Numbered from the stretch's first letter, positions 33,296-44,022 are shown. The stretch: 64,000 bases of DNA from CAMLIZ01 sp036231905 (GCF_036231905.1 NZ_JAZARE010000001.1:434001-498000), one strand, 5' to 3'. The notes: generated by a model from the letters alone, not told the origin. Translations and numbers: made by a program.

Positions 33296-34291
33296 GTGTC
33301 TTCCGCAGTCCCCAAGACCCATGCCGGCCCCGCGCCGGCTCCCGATTTCATGGCGGCTGAGATGCGCGAGGTGGACCGGGTGATCCAGGATCGGCTTCGC
33401 TCGGACGTCGCCCTGGTCAACCAGATCTCCCACTACATCATCAGCGCGGGAGGCAAGCGCATCCGCCCGCGCCTGGTGCTGCTGTTCGCCAATGCACTGA
33501 GCTTTGAAGGCCCGGAACGCCACACGCTGGCGGCGGTGGTGGAGTTCATCCACACCGCGACGCTGCTGCACGACGATGTGGTGGACGAGTCGTCGCTGCG
33601 GCGCGGCCGGCAGACGGCCAATGCGCTGTTTGGCAATGCGGCCAGCGTGCTGGTGGGCGATTTCCTGTATTCCCGCGCCTTCCAGATGATGGTGTCGGTG
33701 GACCGCATGCGCATCCTCGAGGTGCTGGCCGACGCCACGAACGTCATTGCCGAAGGGGAGGTGCTGCAGTTGATGAACATGCACGACCCGGACATTTCGG
33801 TCGAGGACTACCTGCGTGTCATCCGCTACAAGACCGCCAAGCTGTTCGAAGCCAGCGCGCGCCTGGGTGCCGTGCTGGCACACGCGCAACCGGCTCTCGA
33901 GGAGGCCTGCGCGGCCTACGGCCGCTCGCTGGGCACGGCCTTCCAGCTGGTGGACGACCTGCTGGACTACGAAGGTGACACGCATGCGCTTGGTAAGAAC
34001 GTGGGTGACGACCTGCGCGAAGGCAAGCCCACCCTGCCGCTGCTGGTAGCGATGGAACGTGGCAGCGAAGAGGAACGCGCTGTGATTCGCCATGCCATAG
34101 AGCACGGCGAGGAAGCACGCCTGGCCGAGATCGTGGCCATCGTGCGCCGCACCGGCGCGCTGGAGGTCACGCGCGAGGCTGCGCGCGCCGAAGCCGACAA
34201 GGCACGCGCGTGCCTGCATCAGCTGCCCGCGTCGACACACCGCGAAGCTCTGCTACACTTATGTGTTCAGTCAGTTGATCGGTCGTCTTGA
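33296..34291 (+). CDS. ispB: Octaprenyl diphosphate synthase IspB
   Basis: Trans-prenyltransferase that makes the polyprenyl side chain of ubiquinone (octaprenyl in most beta-proteobacteria). 331 aa from GTG 33296. First aspartate-rich motif DDVVD at 93-97 (LLHDDVVDESSLRRGR), second DDLLD at 220-224, with GGKRIRPRL at 52-60 for IPP binding. Cytoplasmic. Divergent from rplU, the usual arrangement; tRNA-Pro follows 61 bp downstream. Confidence 0.95.
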   Translation: MSSAVPKTHAGPAPAPDFMAAEMREVDRVIQDRLRSDVALVNQISHYIISAGGKRIRPRLVLLFANALSFEGPERHTLAAVVEFIHTATLLHDDVVDESSLRRGRQTANALFGNAASVLVGDFLYSRAFQMMVSVDRMRILEVLADATNVIAEGEVLQLMNMHDPDISVEDYLRVIRYKTAKLFEASARLGAVLAHAQPALEEACAAYGRSLGTAFQLVDDLLDYEGDTHALGKNVGDDLREGKPTLPLLVAMERGSEEERAVIRHAIEHGEEARLAEIVAIVRRTGALEVTREAARAEADKARACLHQLPASTHREALLHLCVQSVDRSS

Positions 34292-34352
34292 GCGCCGATT
34301 GACACGGCAGAAGTGAATAGAAGGAAATGGCAGGCGCAATGCCTTGCCACAT

Positions 34353-34429
34353 CGGGGTGTAGCTTAGCCTGGTAGAGCGCTACGTTCGGGACGTAGAGGC
34401 CGGAGGTTCGAATCCTCTCACCCCGACCA
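34353..34429 (+). tRNA. tRNA-Pro (anticodon CGG)
   Basis: 77 nt including encoded CCA. Acceptor stem CGGGGTG (34353-34359) pairs with CACCCCG before A-CCA; anticodon stem CTACG/CGTAG encloses loop TTCGGGA with anticodon CGG at 34387-34389; T-arm GAGGTTCGAATCCTC. It reads CCG codons. The flanks between ispB and pilB (34292-34352 and 34430-34602) show no other gene, repeat or attachment-site duplication. Confidence 0.97.
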
Positions 34430-34602
34430 GTTTTCCTTCGCCCGCCACCATATCTTTTGCACCGGCTGCCAACAAGTCCGCAGCTTCGGCCAACCCCGGG
34501 TAACCGCCTGTGTCCGCGGCGAGCAAGACCCGTGCCGCTCGGGTTACATTGGCGCGCTGATCGGCGGACCCGCCGGTTTTTCATATGGCGAACTGACTTC
34601 CC

Positions 34603-36321
34603 GTGGACACGCTCACCGAAGCACCTTCATCTTCCCTCTCGGGCGTGGCCCGGGTGCTGGTGCATGCCGGGAAGCTGAACTCCAAGACAGCTGAGGATCT
34701 GGTCAAGAGCGCCAAGGAGCGGCGCGCCAGCTTCGTCTCGGCCGTCATCGGTGCGGGTGCCGTCACGCCCTTCGACCTGGCGCACACGCTGTCCAGCGCA
34801 CTGGCGGTCCCGCTGCTCGACCTGAGCGCGGTGGACCTCGAGCGCCTGCCGCGCGACATCATCGACACCAAGCTGGCACAGCAGTACCAGGTCCTGGTGC
34901 TGGGCAAGCGCGGCAACCGGCTGTTCATCGGCGGCGCCGACCCCACCGACCAGGAGGCCGTGGAGCGGATCAAGTTCGCCACCCAGCTGTCGCCTGAGTG
35001 GGTGATCGTCGAATACGACAAGCTCTCCAAGCGGCTGGAATCACAAGCCAGCTCCGCCACCGAATCGCTGGAATCGCTCACCTCCGGCGATTTCGAGTTC
35101 GACGTCACCGAAGAGGACACGAGCGCCCAGGACAACAGCGACGCGACTGCGGAGGTCGAAGATGCGCCGGTTGTGCGCTTCCTGCAAAAGATGCTGATCG
35201 ACGCGATCAACGCACGCGCCTCCGACCTGCACTTCGAGCCTTACGAATACCACTACCGGGTGCGCTTCCGGGTGGACGGCGAGCTGCGCGAGATCACCCA
35301 GCCGCCGATCGCCATCAAGGACAAGCTGGCGTCGCGCATCAAGGTGATCAGCCGGCTGGACATCTCCGAAAAACGCGTGCCGCAGGACGGCCGCATGAAG
35401 CTGAAGTTCGGCCAGAAGGCGATCGACTTCCGCGTCAGCACCCTGCCCACGCTGTTCGGCGAAAAGATCGTGATCCGTATCCTCGACCCCTCGAGCGCCA
35501 AGCTGGGCATCGATGCGCTGGGCTACGAGAAGATCGAAAAAGAACGGCTGATGCATGCCATCCAGCGGCCGTACGGCATGGTGCTGGTCACCGGCCCCAC
35601 TGGCTCGGGCAAGACGGTGTCGCTCTACACCTGCCTGAACATCCTGAACCAGCCGGGCGTGAACATCTCCACTGTGGAAGACCCCGCGGAAATCAACCTG
35701 CCGGGCATCAACCAGGTCAACGTGAACGACAAAGCGGGCCTGACCTTCGCGGCCGCGCTGAAGTCGTTCCTGCGCCAGGACCCGGACATCATCATGGTCG
35801 GCGAGATCCGCGACCTGGAAACGGCTGACATCGCGATCAAGGCCGCGCAGACCGGCCACATGGTGATGTCCACGCTGCACACCAACGACGCGCCCACCAC
35901 GCTGACCCGGTTGTTGAACATGGGCGTGGCGCCCTTCAACATCGCCTCCAGCGTGCTGCTGATCACCGCCCAGCGCCTGGCGCGGCGCCTGTGCGAGAAC
36001 TGCAAGACGCCGGCCGAATACCCGCGGGAATCGCTCAAGCGCGCCGGCTTCAAGGACGAAGACCTGGATAGTGGCCTGAAGCTCTATCGTGCGGTCGGCT
36101 GCGGCTCCTGCAGCAACGGCTATCGCGGCCGCGTCGGCATCTACCAGGTGATGCCCGTCACCGAAGCGATACAGCGCATCATCCTCTCCGAAGGCACCGC
36201 CATGGACATCGCGCAGCAGGCCCAGGCGGAAGGCGTGCGTGACCTGCGTCAGTTCGGGCTGGTCAAGGTGAAGCTGGGCGTCACCACACTGGAAGAAGTG
36301 ATCACCTGCACCAACGAGTGA
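34603..36321 (+). CDS. pilB: Type IV pilus assembly ATPase PilB
   Basis: Hexameric cytoplasmic ATPase driving pilus extension. 572 aa from GTG 34603. N-terminal T2SSE_N domain about 50-150, ATPase domain with Walker A GPTGSGKT at 331-338, Asp box TVEDPAEINLPGINQVNV near 357, Walker B DIIMVGEIRDLETADIA near 396 and His box HTNDAPTT. The zinc tetracysteine CENCKTP ... CGSCSNGY is present near 465-510, as in PilB and GspE but not in the retraction ATPase PilT. First of pilB-pilC-pilD. Confidence 0.96.
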   Translation: MDTLTEAPSSSLSGVARVLVHAGKLNSKTAEDLVKSAKERRASFVSAVIGAGAVTPFDLAHTLSSALAVPLLDLSAVDLERLPRDIIDTKLAQQYQVLVLGKRGNRLFIGGADPTDQEAVERIKFATQLSPEWVIVEYDKLSKRLESQASSATESLESLTSGDFEFDVTEEDTSAQDNSDATAEVEDAPVVRFLQKMLIDAINARASDLHFEPYEYHYRVRFRVDGELREITQPPIAIKDKLASRIKVISRLDISEKRVPQDGRMKLKFGQKAIDFRVSTLPTLFGEKIVIRILDPSSAKLGIDALGYEKIEKERLMHAIQRPYGMVLVTGPTGSGKTVSLYTCLNILNQPGVNISTVEDPAEINLPGINQVNVNDKAGLTFAAALKSFLRQDPDIIMVGEIRDLETADIAIKAAQTGHMVMSTLHTNDAPTTLTRLLNMGVAPFNIASSVLLITAQRLARRLCENCKTPAEYPRESLKRAGFKDEDLDSGLKLYRAVGCGSCSNGYRGRVGIYQVMPVTEAIQRIILSEGTAMDIAQQAQAEGVRDLRQFGLVKVKLGVTTLEEVITCTNE

Positions 36322-36374
36322 CCAGGGCGATCGGCACAACAACGCGTTAGGGAAGGCTCCTTCCGGAGGCTCAT

Positions 36375-37595
36375 ATGGCTACAGCAGCACTATCTCGCGA
36401 CGGCAAAGAGTTCGTCTTCGAATGGGAAGGCAAGGACAAGAACGGCAAGGTGGTACGTGGCGAGCTGCGCACCGGCGGCGAAGCCGCGGTCAGCGCGACC
36501 CTGCGCCGCCAGGGCATCCGGGTCACGAAGGTCAAGAAGCGCAAGCTCTCGGGCGGCAAGTCCATCAAGCAGAAGGACATCGCGATCTTTACCCGGCAGC
36601 TGTCCACCATGATGAAAGCCGGCGTGCCGCTGCTGCAAGCCTTCGACATCGTGGCGCGCGGCAGCACCAACCCCAAGATGACGCGGCTGTTGAACGACAT
36701 CCGCTCCGACGTGGAGACCGGTACCAGCCTGTCGGCGGCCTTCCGCAAGCACCCGCTGTACTTCGACGCGCTCTACTGCAACCTGATCGAAGCCGGCGAG
36801 GCCGGGGGCATCCTGGAACAGCTGCTGGACCGCCTGGCGATGTACCAGGAAAAGACCATGGCGCTGAAGAACAAGATCAAGTCGGCGCTGACTTATCCGA
36901 TCGCGGTGATGATTGTCGCCTTCATCGTGCTGACGGTGATCATGATCTTCGTGATCCCGGCCTTCGAGGACGTGTTCAAGAACTTCGGTGCCGAATTGCC
37001 AGCGCCCACCTTGATGGTGATTGCGATGTCGAAGTTCTTCGTCGCCTATTGGTGGCTGATCTTCGGCATCCTGGGCGGCGGTGGCTACTTCTTCTTCCAG
37101 AGCTGGAAACGTTCCGAGAAGATGCAGAAGACCATGGACCGCCTGCTGCTCAAGATTCCCGTGTTTGGCGACCTGATCAACAAGTCCGTGATCGCCCGCT
37201 GGACGCGCACCTTGTCCACCATGTTCGCGGCCGGCGTGCCGCTGGTGGAAGCGCTTGACTCGGTGGGTGGTGCCTCGGGCAATGCGGTGTATTCCGATGC
37301 CACCGAGCAGATCCAGCGGGATGTGTCGACTGGCTCGGCGCTCACGACGTCCATGCAAAGCACAGGCGTGTTCCCCACCATGGTGCTTCAGATGGCCGCG
37401 ATCGGGGAGGAATCCGGCTCGTTGGACCACATGCTGGCCAAGGCGGCAGAGTTCTACGAGGACGAGGTCGATGAAATGGTCAAGGGCCTGTCCAGCCTGA
37501 TGGAGCCCTTCATCATCGTGATCCTGGGTGTGCTGATCGGTGGCATCGTCGTGTCGATGTACCTGCCAATCTTCAAGCTCGGTGCGGTGGTCTGA
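36375..37595 (+). CDS. pilC: Type IV pilus inner-membrane platform protein PilC
   Basis: 406-aa GspF/PilC family protein that forms the inner-membrane platform on which PilB acts. Two GspF domains (about 70-195 and 275-395). Membrane segments near 170-195 (AVMIVAFIVLTVIMIFVIPAF), 215-240 and 375-400 (PFIIVILGVLIGGIVVSMYLPIF). The conserved FTRQLSTMMKAGVPLLQAFDIV is at about 73-92. Start ATG 36375 has GGAGG at 36365-36369. It lies between pilB and pilD. Confidence 0.96.
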   Translation: MATAALSRDGKEFVFEWEGKDKNGKVVRGELRTGGEAAVSATLRRQGIRVTKVKKRKLSGGKSIKQKDIAIFTRQLSTMMKAGVPLLQAFDIVARGSTNPKMTRLLNDIRSDVETGTSLSAAFRKHPLYFDALYCNLIEAGEAGGILEQLLDRLAMYQEKTMALKNKIKSALTYPIAVMIVAFIVLTVIMIFVIPAFEDVFKNFGAELPAPTLMVIAMSKFFVAYWWLIFGILGGGGYFFFQSWKRSEKMQKTMDRLLLKIPVFGDLINKSVIARWTRTLSTMFAAGVPLVEALDSVGGASGNAVYSDATEQIQRDVSTGSALTTSMQSTGVFPTMVLQMAAIGEESGSLDHMLAKAAEFYEDEVDEMVKGLSSLMEPFIIVILGVLIGGIVVSMYLPIFKLGAVV

Positions 37596-37601
37596 TCGAA
37601 G

Positions 37602-38537
37602 ATGTCCGGTTCTGTACCCTCCGATGTCTGGCTGTCCATCCCCGTTCTCGCCCTGCTGGGCTTGTGCGTCGGCAGTTTCCTGAACGTCGTCATCCACCGT
37701 CTGCCGCTGATGCTGGAGCGGCAGTGGTGGCAGGATGTGGCGCATCAGCTGGCTGATCTTGAATCCTGGCGGCGTGTGTTCGGCAGCAAGGCAAAACCCG
37801 CCGCTGAGTTGCAGCGCAGCAGTGAGGCGCTGTCCGGCGCTATCACGGCCCTGCCACGCCTGGGGCTCGCCAAGCCCGCTTCGCGCTGCCCGGCGTGCGG
37901 CCACCAGATCAAGTGGCACGAAAACATTCCGCTGCTGAGCTGGCTGCGGCTCAAGGGCCGCTGTTCCGCCTGCGGGGCACGCATCTCTGCCCGCTATCCG
38001 CTGGTGGAGCTGCTGACCGCCGCCTTGTTCGCCGGGGTGGCGTGGCGCTTCGGCCCGCAGCCGGCAACGCTGCTCTGGTGCGGGGTGGTTGCCGTGCTGG
38101 TGGCACTGGCCGGCATCGACTGGGACACCACCGTGTTGCCCGACCTGCTTACCCTGCCGTTGCTGTGGGCCGGCCTGATCGCCAGCGCACTCGGCTGGGT
38201 CGCGCTGCCGTTGCCGGCTGCACTGTGGGGCGCCGTGGCGGGTTACCTCTCCCTCTGGTCGGTGTACTGGCTGTTCAAGCTCACCACCGGCAAGGAGGGC
38301 ATGGGCTTCGGCGACTTCAAGCTCATGGGCGCGCTCGGCGCCTGGCTGGGCTGGCAGATGATCGTGCCCATCCTGCTGGGGGCGTCCATCATCGGCGCGG
38401 TGGTCGGCATCGCGATGAAGATGAACCAGTCCCTGCGTGAGGGCCGTTACGTGCCCTTCGGTCCGTTCCTGGCCGGCGCCGGCATTGCCGTGCTGCTGCT
38501 CGGCGAACCGCGCGTGCTGGGCTGGCTCGGCTGGTGA
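37602..38537 (+). CDS. pilD: Prepilin leader peptidase/N-methyltransferase PilD
   Basis: Inner-membrane aspartic protease that cuts the leader of type IV pilins and N-methylates the new end. 311 aa. Zinc-binding CPACGH ... CSACGARI near residues 93-130, catalytic aspartates in GIDWDTTVLPDLLTLP (about 176) and GMGFGDFKLMGALGAWLG (about 234). Seven or eight membrane segments. It starts 6 nt after pilC; coaE follows after 4 nt. Confidence 0.96.
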   Translation: MSGSVPSDVWLSIPVLALLGLCVGSFLNVVIHRLPLMLERQWWQDVAHQLADLESWRRVFGSKAKPAAELQRSSEALSGAITALPRLGLAKPASRCPACGHQIKWHENIPLLSWLRLKGRCSACGARISARYPLVELLTAALFAGVAWRFGPQPATLLWCGVVAVLVALAGIDWDTTVLPDLLTLPLLWAGLIASALGWVALPLPAALWGAVAGYLSLWSVYWLFKLTTGKEGMGFGDFKLMGALGAWLGWQMIVPILLGASIIGAVVGIAMKMNQSLREGRYVPFGPFLAGAGIAVLLLGEPRVLGWLGW

Positions 38538-38541
38538 GGCG

Positions 38542-39231
38542 ATGAGCCGCAGCGCACCGCACGGCGGGGCGGCCTCCGTGTTCCGCCCGCCGCGCATCGG
38601 CCTGACCGGCGGCATCGGAAGTGGCAAGAGCACCGTGGCGGCGGTGCTGGTCCAGCTGGGCGCGGTGCTGGTGGACACCGACGCCATCGCACGTGAACTC
38701 ACCTTGCCGGGTGGTGGGGCCCTGCCGGCGCTGGCCCAAGCCTTCGGTGAGGCCGTCATCGGTGCCGATGGCGCCCTCGACCGTGAGCAGATGCGCACCT
38801 TGGTGTTCGCCGATGCCGCCCATCGCCGCCGCCTCGAAAGCATCCTGCACCCCCTGATCGGCGAAGAATGCAGCCGGCGCGCCGAAGCGGCGGCGCAGCA
38901 CCCCATCGTCTTCGACGTGCCGCTGCTCACCGAGTCCGGCCACTGGCGCCAGCGCGTGGACCGGATCCTGGTGGTCGACTGCGCCGAAACCACCCAGGTG
39001 CAGCGCGTGATGCAGCGCTCCGGCTGGACCGAAGATGCGGTGCGGCGGGTCATTGCACAGCAGGCGCCGCGCGCCACGCGCCGCGCCATCGCCGACGCCA
39101 TCATCCACAACGAAGCGCTCAGCCTGGCGCAACTGCAGGCTGAGGTGGCCGCCGTGTGGGCGCACTGGCTGCCGCCCCTCATGGAAACGCCGGGCCCCTC
39201 CGAAGTTTCCTCGCCCCCTCGCGGGCCCTGA
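38542..39231 (+). CDS. coaE: Dephospho-CoA kinase CoaE
   Basis: Last step of coenzyme A synthesis. 229 aa from ATG 38542, 4 nt after pilD. P-loop GGIGSGKST at residues 23-31, DTDAIARELTLPGG near 49, and FDVPLLTESG near 128. A short Pro/Ser-rich tail of about 15 residues is unusual but harmless. The pilD-coaE-zapD-yacG order is common across proteobacteria. Confidence 0.96.
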   Translation: MSRSAPHGGAASVFRPPRIGLTGGIGSGKSTVAAVLVQLGAVLVDTDAIARELTLPGGGALPALAQAFGEAVIGADGALDREQMRTLVFADAAHRRRLESILHPLIGEECSRRAEAAAQHPIVFDVPLLTESGHWRQRVDRILVVDCAETTQVQRVMQRSGWTEDAVRRVIAQQAPRATRRAIADAIIHNEALSLAQLQAEVAAVWAHWLPPLMETPGPSEVSSPPRGP

Positions 39232-39350
39232 CGCGCAGCGGCAGGTCTGGGGCACTCGGTAGACGGCTGCTTGCATCCCTGCTGAAGCGCTGTGGAACAA
39301 TCCACGGCTTCCGCGGCGTTCGTCGCGGATGTTTCACGAGAGAAGCCGCC

Positions 39351-40106
39351 GTGGTCCGCTACGAATACCCGTTCAACGAGAGCATCCGCACGATGCTGCG
39401 GCTGGAGCACCTGTTCGACCGGCTCGGCCAGCTGATCGCCCGCGACGCTGCGGTCGACCACCACTTCGCGCTCGCAACCATCTTCGAAATCATCGACGTC
39501 GCCTCGCGCGCCGACCTGAAGTCGGACCTGATGAAGGAGCTGGAGCGCCACAAGAACCAGCTCAATGCCTACCGCGGCAACCCCGCCATTTCCGAGGCGG
39601 CGCTCGACGAGATCGTGGGCCGCATCGACCACGCGTTCAACGGCGTCAACGCGCTGCAGGGCAAGGCGGGCCACACGCTCACCACCAACGAGTGGCTGAT
39701 GAGCATCCGCAGCCGCATCAGCATTCCGGGCGGCACCTGCGAGTTCGACCTGCCCTCCTACTACGCCTGGCAGCAGCTGCCCGCCACGCGCCGCCGGGCG
39801 GACCTGCTGCAATGGATCAGCACGCTCACGCCGCTGGCAGAGGGCCTCACCGTGCTGCTGGGCCTGCTGCGTGACGCAGGCGTGCCGCACCGGGCCGTGG
39901 CCCCTGGCGGCCAGTACCAGCAGAGCCTTCCGCAGGGCAAGCAGTACCACCTGCTGCGGGTGAAGCTGAATCCCGAGGACGGGCTGGTGCCGGAGATCAG
40001 CGGCCACCGGTTGATGGTGTCCATCCGCTTCATGAAGAGCGACGCCGAAGGGCGGCTCAAGCCGGTCACCGAGGACTGCAGCTTCGAGTTGACGCTCTGC
40101 GCCTGA
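39351..40106 (+). CDS. zapD: Cell-division protein ZapD
   Basis: FtsZ-bundling protein (formerly YacF, DUF1342), 251 aa. I chose GTG 39351 because homologues begin with a sequence like VVRYEYPFNESIRTMLRLE; the frame is open to 39156 but that part overlaps coaE and is not conserved. IRSRISIPGGTCEFDLPSYYAWQ near 120 is a family signature. Cytoplasmic. It precedes yacG by 4 nt. Confidence 0.94.
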   Translation: MVRYEYPFNESIRTMLRLEHLFDRLGQLIARDAAVDHHFALATIFEIIDVASRADLKSDLMKELERHKNQLNAYRGNPAISEAALDEIVGRIDHAFNGVNALQGKAGHTLTTNEWLMSIRSRISIPGGTCEFDLPSYYAWQQLPATRRRADLLQWISTLTPLAEGLTVLLGLLRDAGVPHRAVAPGGQYQQSLPQGKQYHLLRVKLNPEDGLVPEISGHRLMVSIRFMKSDAEGRLKPVTEDCSFELTLCA

Positions 40107-40110
40107 CACC

Positions 40111-40329
40111 ATGGCCACTGACCCCACCCGCCCGGTGAAGCAGGTGCCCTGCCCCCATTGCGGCACGCTCACGCCCTTCAGCCCGCAGAACCGCTGGCGG
40201 CCCTTCTGCAGCGAGCGCTGCCGCAGCCTGGACCTGGGCGCCTGGGCCAGCGAAAGCTACCGCGTGCCCACCCGGCCGTCGGAGGACGACGAAACTCCCG
40301 ACACGCCGCCCGAAGACCAACGGCATTGA
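40111..40329 (+). CDS. yacG: DNA gyrase inhibitor YacG
   Basis: A 72-aa zinc protein that binds GyrB and inhibits gyrase. Four cysteines are visible, CPHCG (14-18) and CSERCR (33-38), with the family sequence FCSERCRSLDLGAWASESYRVP. Acidic tail. Starts 4 nt after zapD; aroG follows by 5 nt. Confidence 0.95.
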   Translation: MATDPTRPVKQVPCPHCGTLTPFSPQNRWRPFCSERCRSLDLGAWASESYRVPTRPSEDDETPDTPPEDQRH

Positions 40330-40334
40330 TTCTG

Positions 40335-41454
<1,120 letters not shown>

Positions 41455-41468
<14 letters not shown>

Positions 41469-42183
41469 CCGGGATCACGCGGTCGGGCGCATCACCGCGC
41501 TCCATCGCATCGCGGTCCGGGTAGATGCGCCAGCTGCCGTCGCGCACCTCCAGCCAAGGATCGCTCCACGCTTGGTTCGCTGACGGTTGCAGCACATGGT
41601 GCCGGCCCTGTGCGGCATCCACCACCAGCAGGCCCATCACCGCGCCCAGGTCTGCGCCGATGGGGAATGCCTGCGCCGGATGGTCCATCGGCCCCTGCAC
41701 AGCCACGGCGAAAAAGCGCGCGTCGGCCCAGCGGCCGGCCTTGGCGCAATAGGGCGACGGCGTCTCGGCACCGAGGGCCACTTCCGCACCATCGACCCAC
41801 AAACATGTCCCCGGCCAGTCCGGCTCGCTCCACAGGATGGCGCGGTGCGCTGCGTCCGGGCTGTCGGTCACCAGCACGCTGAACTGGCTGCCGACGCGAT
41901 AGGCGTAGTGCGGTTGCCCACTGTCGGAGGCCAACCCAGCGGCGGCAAGATCGCGCCAGTGTGCCGCCTGCAACAGCGCCAGCACGGCGCCCCGATAACC
42001 GTCACGGCCCAGCACCGCCACGTACTTCAGCGGGTCCTCCAGCCATTCCACCAGCTGCAGCCCGCGCGGCGAGCCGCGCAGCCAGTCGAGGTGCTGCCAC
42101 ACCGGCGGCGGCCAGCGCAGCATGGCCCGCTCCAGCGGTGTGCGTGTGTCGGAGGAAGGCGAAGGCGGCGGCTGGGTGCTCAT
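41455..42183 (-). CDS. Conserved hypothetical protein downstream of the toxin-like gene
   Basis: 242 aa from ATG 42183 (MSTQPPPSPSSDTRTP). No signal peptide or membrane segment, and no domain I recognise. It is rich in Trp and Asp (WPPPVWQHLDWLRGSPRGLQLVEWLEDP; SEPDWPGTCLWVDG; SDPWLEVRDGSWRIYPDRDAM). Its 3' end overlaps aroG on the other strand by 14 nt. It lies 58 nt after the 562-aa toxin-like gene on the same strand and may be its partner, though it could as well be an unrelated housekeeping protein. Confidence 0.65.
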
Positions 42184-42241
42184 GCGGGCGGGCGGCACAA
42201 CGAGGGCGGGCCCGCATCGTAGCCGCCCGCGACGGCGCCCC

Positions 42242-43930
42242 TCAGAACCATCCCTTCACCGAGTCGGCCCAACCCGACACGGTGTTGGCAATCGCGTCGC
42301 GCGCACCTGAGATGTGGGCGCCATAAGCCACGCCGACGCCGACCGCCAGCCCCACCACCGCGCCCACCGCGGTGCCGGCCACCGGCACCACCGAGCCGAT
42401 GGCTGCACCCGCGGCCACCGACGCCGCCACCGACGCCGCACCCACTGTGGTGTCGGCCGCCACGTTGCCGATCGCCTTGGAGTCGCCGCGGGCCAGGCCC
42501 TGCCGGTTCTCGTAGGCCGACACGCCGGCCGAGATCACGACACCGACCGCGGTGGAGCCCGCCACCCGGGTGGCCAGTGTGCGGGTGGCCACACCCACGC
42601 TGGCGGCTTCGGCCGCGGTGCTGCCGGCAACACGCGTCGCCACGCTGGTACCCGCGCGCTGGGCGGCTGGCCCGACGGCGCGGTCCACCACCGGCGCCAC
42701 CCAGCGCTCGCCTTGCGCGGCCGCCGCACCCAGCAATGCACCACTGGCGGTGTGCGACGCGATCTCGCCGGCCTTGGAAAAACTCAGCTCGCCATTGCGG
42801 GCCAGCGTGATCATGGTGACCACCCCGGCCGCCGCACCGCCCAGCGCGGCGCCCTGGCGCATGTTGGGCAGCTCCGGCTGGGGCAGCCGCTGCAAGGTGG
42901 GCACCGGCTCGCCGTACTGCCTGCCCAAGGCCGCCATCGTGCGCTCGGGCGTGCTCATGTGCTCCTGGTAGTAGCTGCGCGGCGCGAAAGTCTGGCCAGG
43001 GTTGCGCGCCTCCCATTCGGCGCGGAAGGCCGGCATCTCGGTCTTGGCCTTGGCGACCGCGTCGGTGCCCATCTGCTTGAGTTCGTTGACCGAATACGCG
43101 CGGTCGCCGATCACCACCCGGCGGGCATCCGCATCGCCGATCGCCTTCTCCAGTCGGGCGGTATTGCGGGGGTCCAGCAGCGCCGTGAAGTCGGCCTGCT
43201 TGTCGAACATGTAGAAGCCGGTCGCGCGCGGCGCATCGGGCGTGCTCCGGGCCTGCCATTCAGCCTGCCGGCTGGTCTGAGAGGTGGTTTTGCTGCCTTC
43301 CTTGGCCAGCGTGTCGGCCAGGGTGTTGGCGCCGTACTTCGTGCTCTCGATGTGCACCGTGCCGTCGCGCGTCTGGAAGTACAGGTCGGCGTCGATGTCG
43401 GGGATGTCCAGCAGCGGCAGCTTGCTGTTGCCCAGGGCCTGCCCGGCCGCGGGGTCATAGGCCAGCTGGGTGCCGCGTGCCAGCTCCACACGGTCCAGCA
43501 CCTCGGCCGCGCGGGTCATCTGCGCCATCGCGCCGTTGAACCGGTCGCTGCCGGCCGGCTGCGTGGCCAGGTCGTACAGGTGCTCGCGAAACTGGTTGTT
43601 GATGTGCGGATCGATCTTGCCGTCGATCACCGCGTTGCCGAGGTGCTCCACCACGTTGCGCAGGTGCTGCGCCTGCTGCGGCGGCAGGTCGGTGCGCGCG
43701 AGTGCAGTGCGTGCGTTGGCGGCGGCATCGGCGACGGCCTGGGCGCCGGGGCCGGCACCGGGCGGCGTGGTGCTGGCCGCAATGCGAAAGCCCTCGACGG
43801 CGCGCGCCGTGGGGTTGAGCGGCTGGGTGGCGATGGCGGCGGCTTGTGCCGACGCGGCGGCCGTGGCGTCGTCGGCCGCGCTGGGCCGCGGCGACAGGTT
43901 GACGCCGACGCGGAAGTCTTCTGGACGCAT
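42242..43930 (-). CDS. Toxin-like protein with possible nuclease core and glycine/alanine-rich hydrophobic tail
   Basis: 562 aa from ATG 43930 (MRPEDFRVGVNLSPRP). I do not recognise the family. Residues 1-80 are Ala/Pro-rich and probably disordered; 85-150 look helical. At 175-200 the pattern LPLLDIPDIDADLYF then GTVHIESTKYG offers D180/D182, E195 and K198, followed by a Gln/Arg helix (SRQAEWQARS) and a strand ATGFYMF, which recalls restriction-endonuclease-fold toxins, though the E-x-x-K spacing is not the usual E-x-K. Residues 455-545 are Gly/Ala/Val-rich and hydrophobic (glycine-zipper-like), with ATRVAGSTA occurring at 431 and 453. No Sec signal, Rhs repeats or PAAR. A secreted or contact-dependent toxin is an inference. 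Confidence 0.6.
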   Translation of the reverse strand: MRPEDFRVGVNLSPRPSAADDATAAASAQAAAIATQPLNPTARAVEGFRIAASTTPPGAGPGAQAVADAAANARTALARTDLPPQQAQHLRNVVEHLGNAVIDGKIDPHINNQFREHLYDLATQPAGSDRFNGAMAQMTRAAEVLDRVELARGTQLAYDPAAGQALGNSKLPLLDIPDIDADLYFQTRDGTVHIESTKYGANTLADTLAKEGSKTTSQTSRQAEWQARSTPDAPRATGFYMFDKQADFTALLDPRNTARLEKAIGDADARRVVIGDRAYSVNELKQMGTDAVAKAKTEMPAFRAEWEARNPGQTFAPRSYYQEHMSTPERTMAALGRQYGEPVPTLQRLPQPELPNMRQGAALGGAAAGVVTMITLARNGELSFSKAGEIASHTASGALLGAAAAQGERWVAPVVDRAVGPAAQRAGTSVATRVAGSTAAEAASVGVATRTLATRVAGSTAVGVVISAGVSAYENRQGLARGDSKAIGNVAADTTVGAASVAASVAAGAAIGSVVPVAGTAVGAVVGLAVGVGVAYGAHISGARDAIANTVSGWADSVKGWF

Positions 43931-44022
43931 GTGCTGTTCTCCCTGGCGAATCAATCACAGGCCGGCGCCGCTCGGGCGCGCGGCCTCTCATGCGATTGAA
44001 CGCGGCAGGGCAGCGCCGCGCC

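Noticed and set aside
34353..34429. tRNA-Pro as an integration site for a mobile element
   Set aside because: No integrase, no direct repeat of the tRNA 3' end and only housekeeping genes on both sides.
36390..40172. A 1260-codon open frame on the minus strand opposite pilC, pilD, coaE and zapD
   Set aside because: It lies wholly opposite well-supported genes, has a low-complexity His/Arg/Gln-rich translation and no domain. This is the usual antisense shadow in GC-rich DNA.
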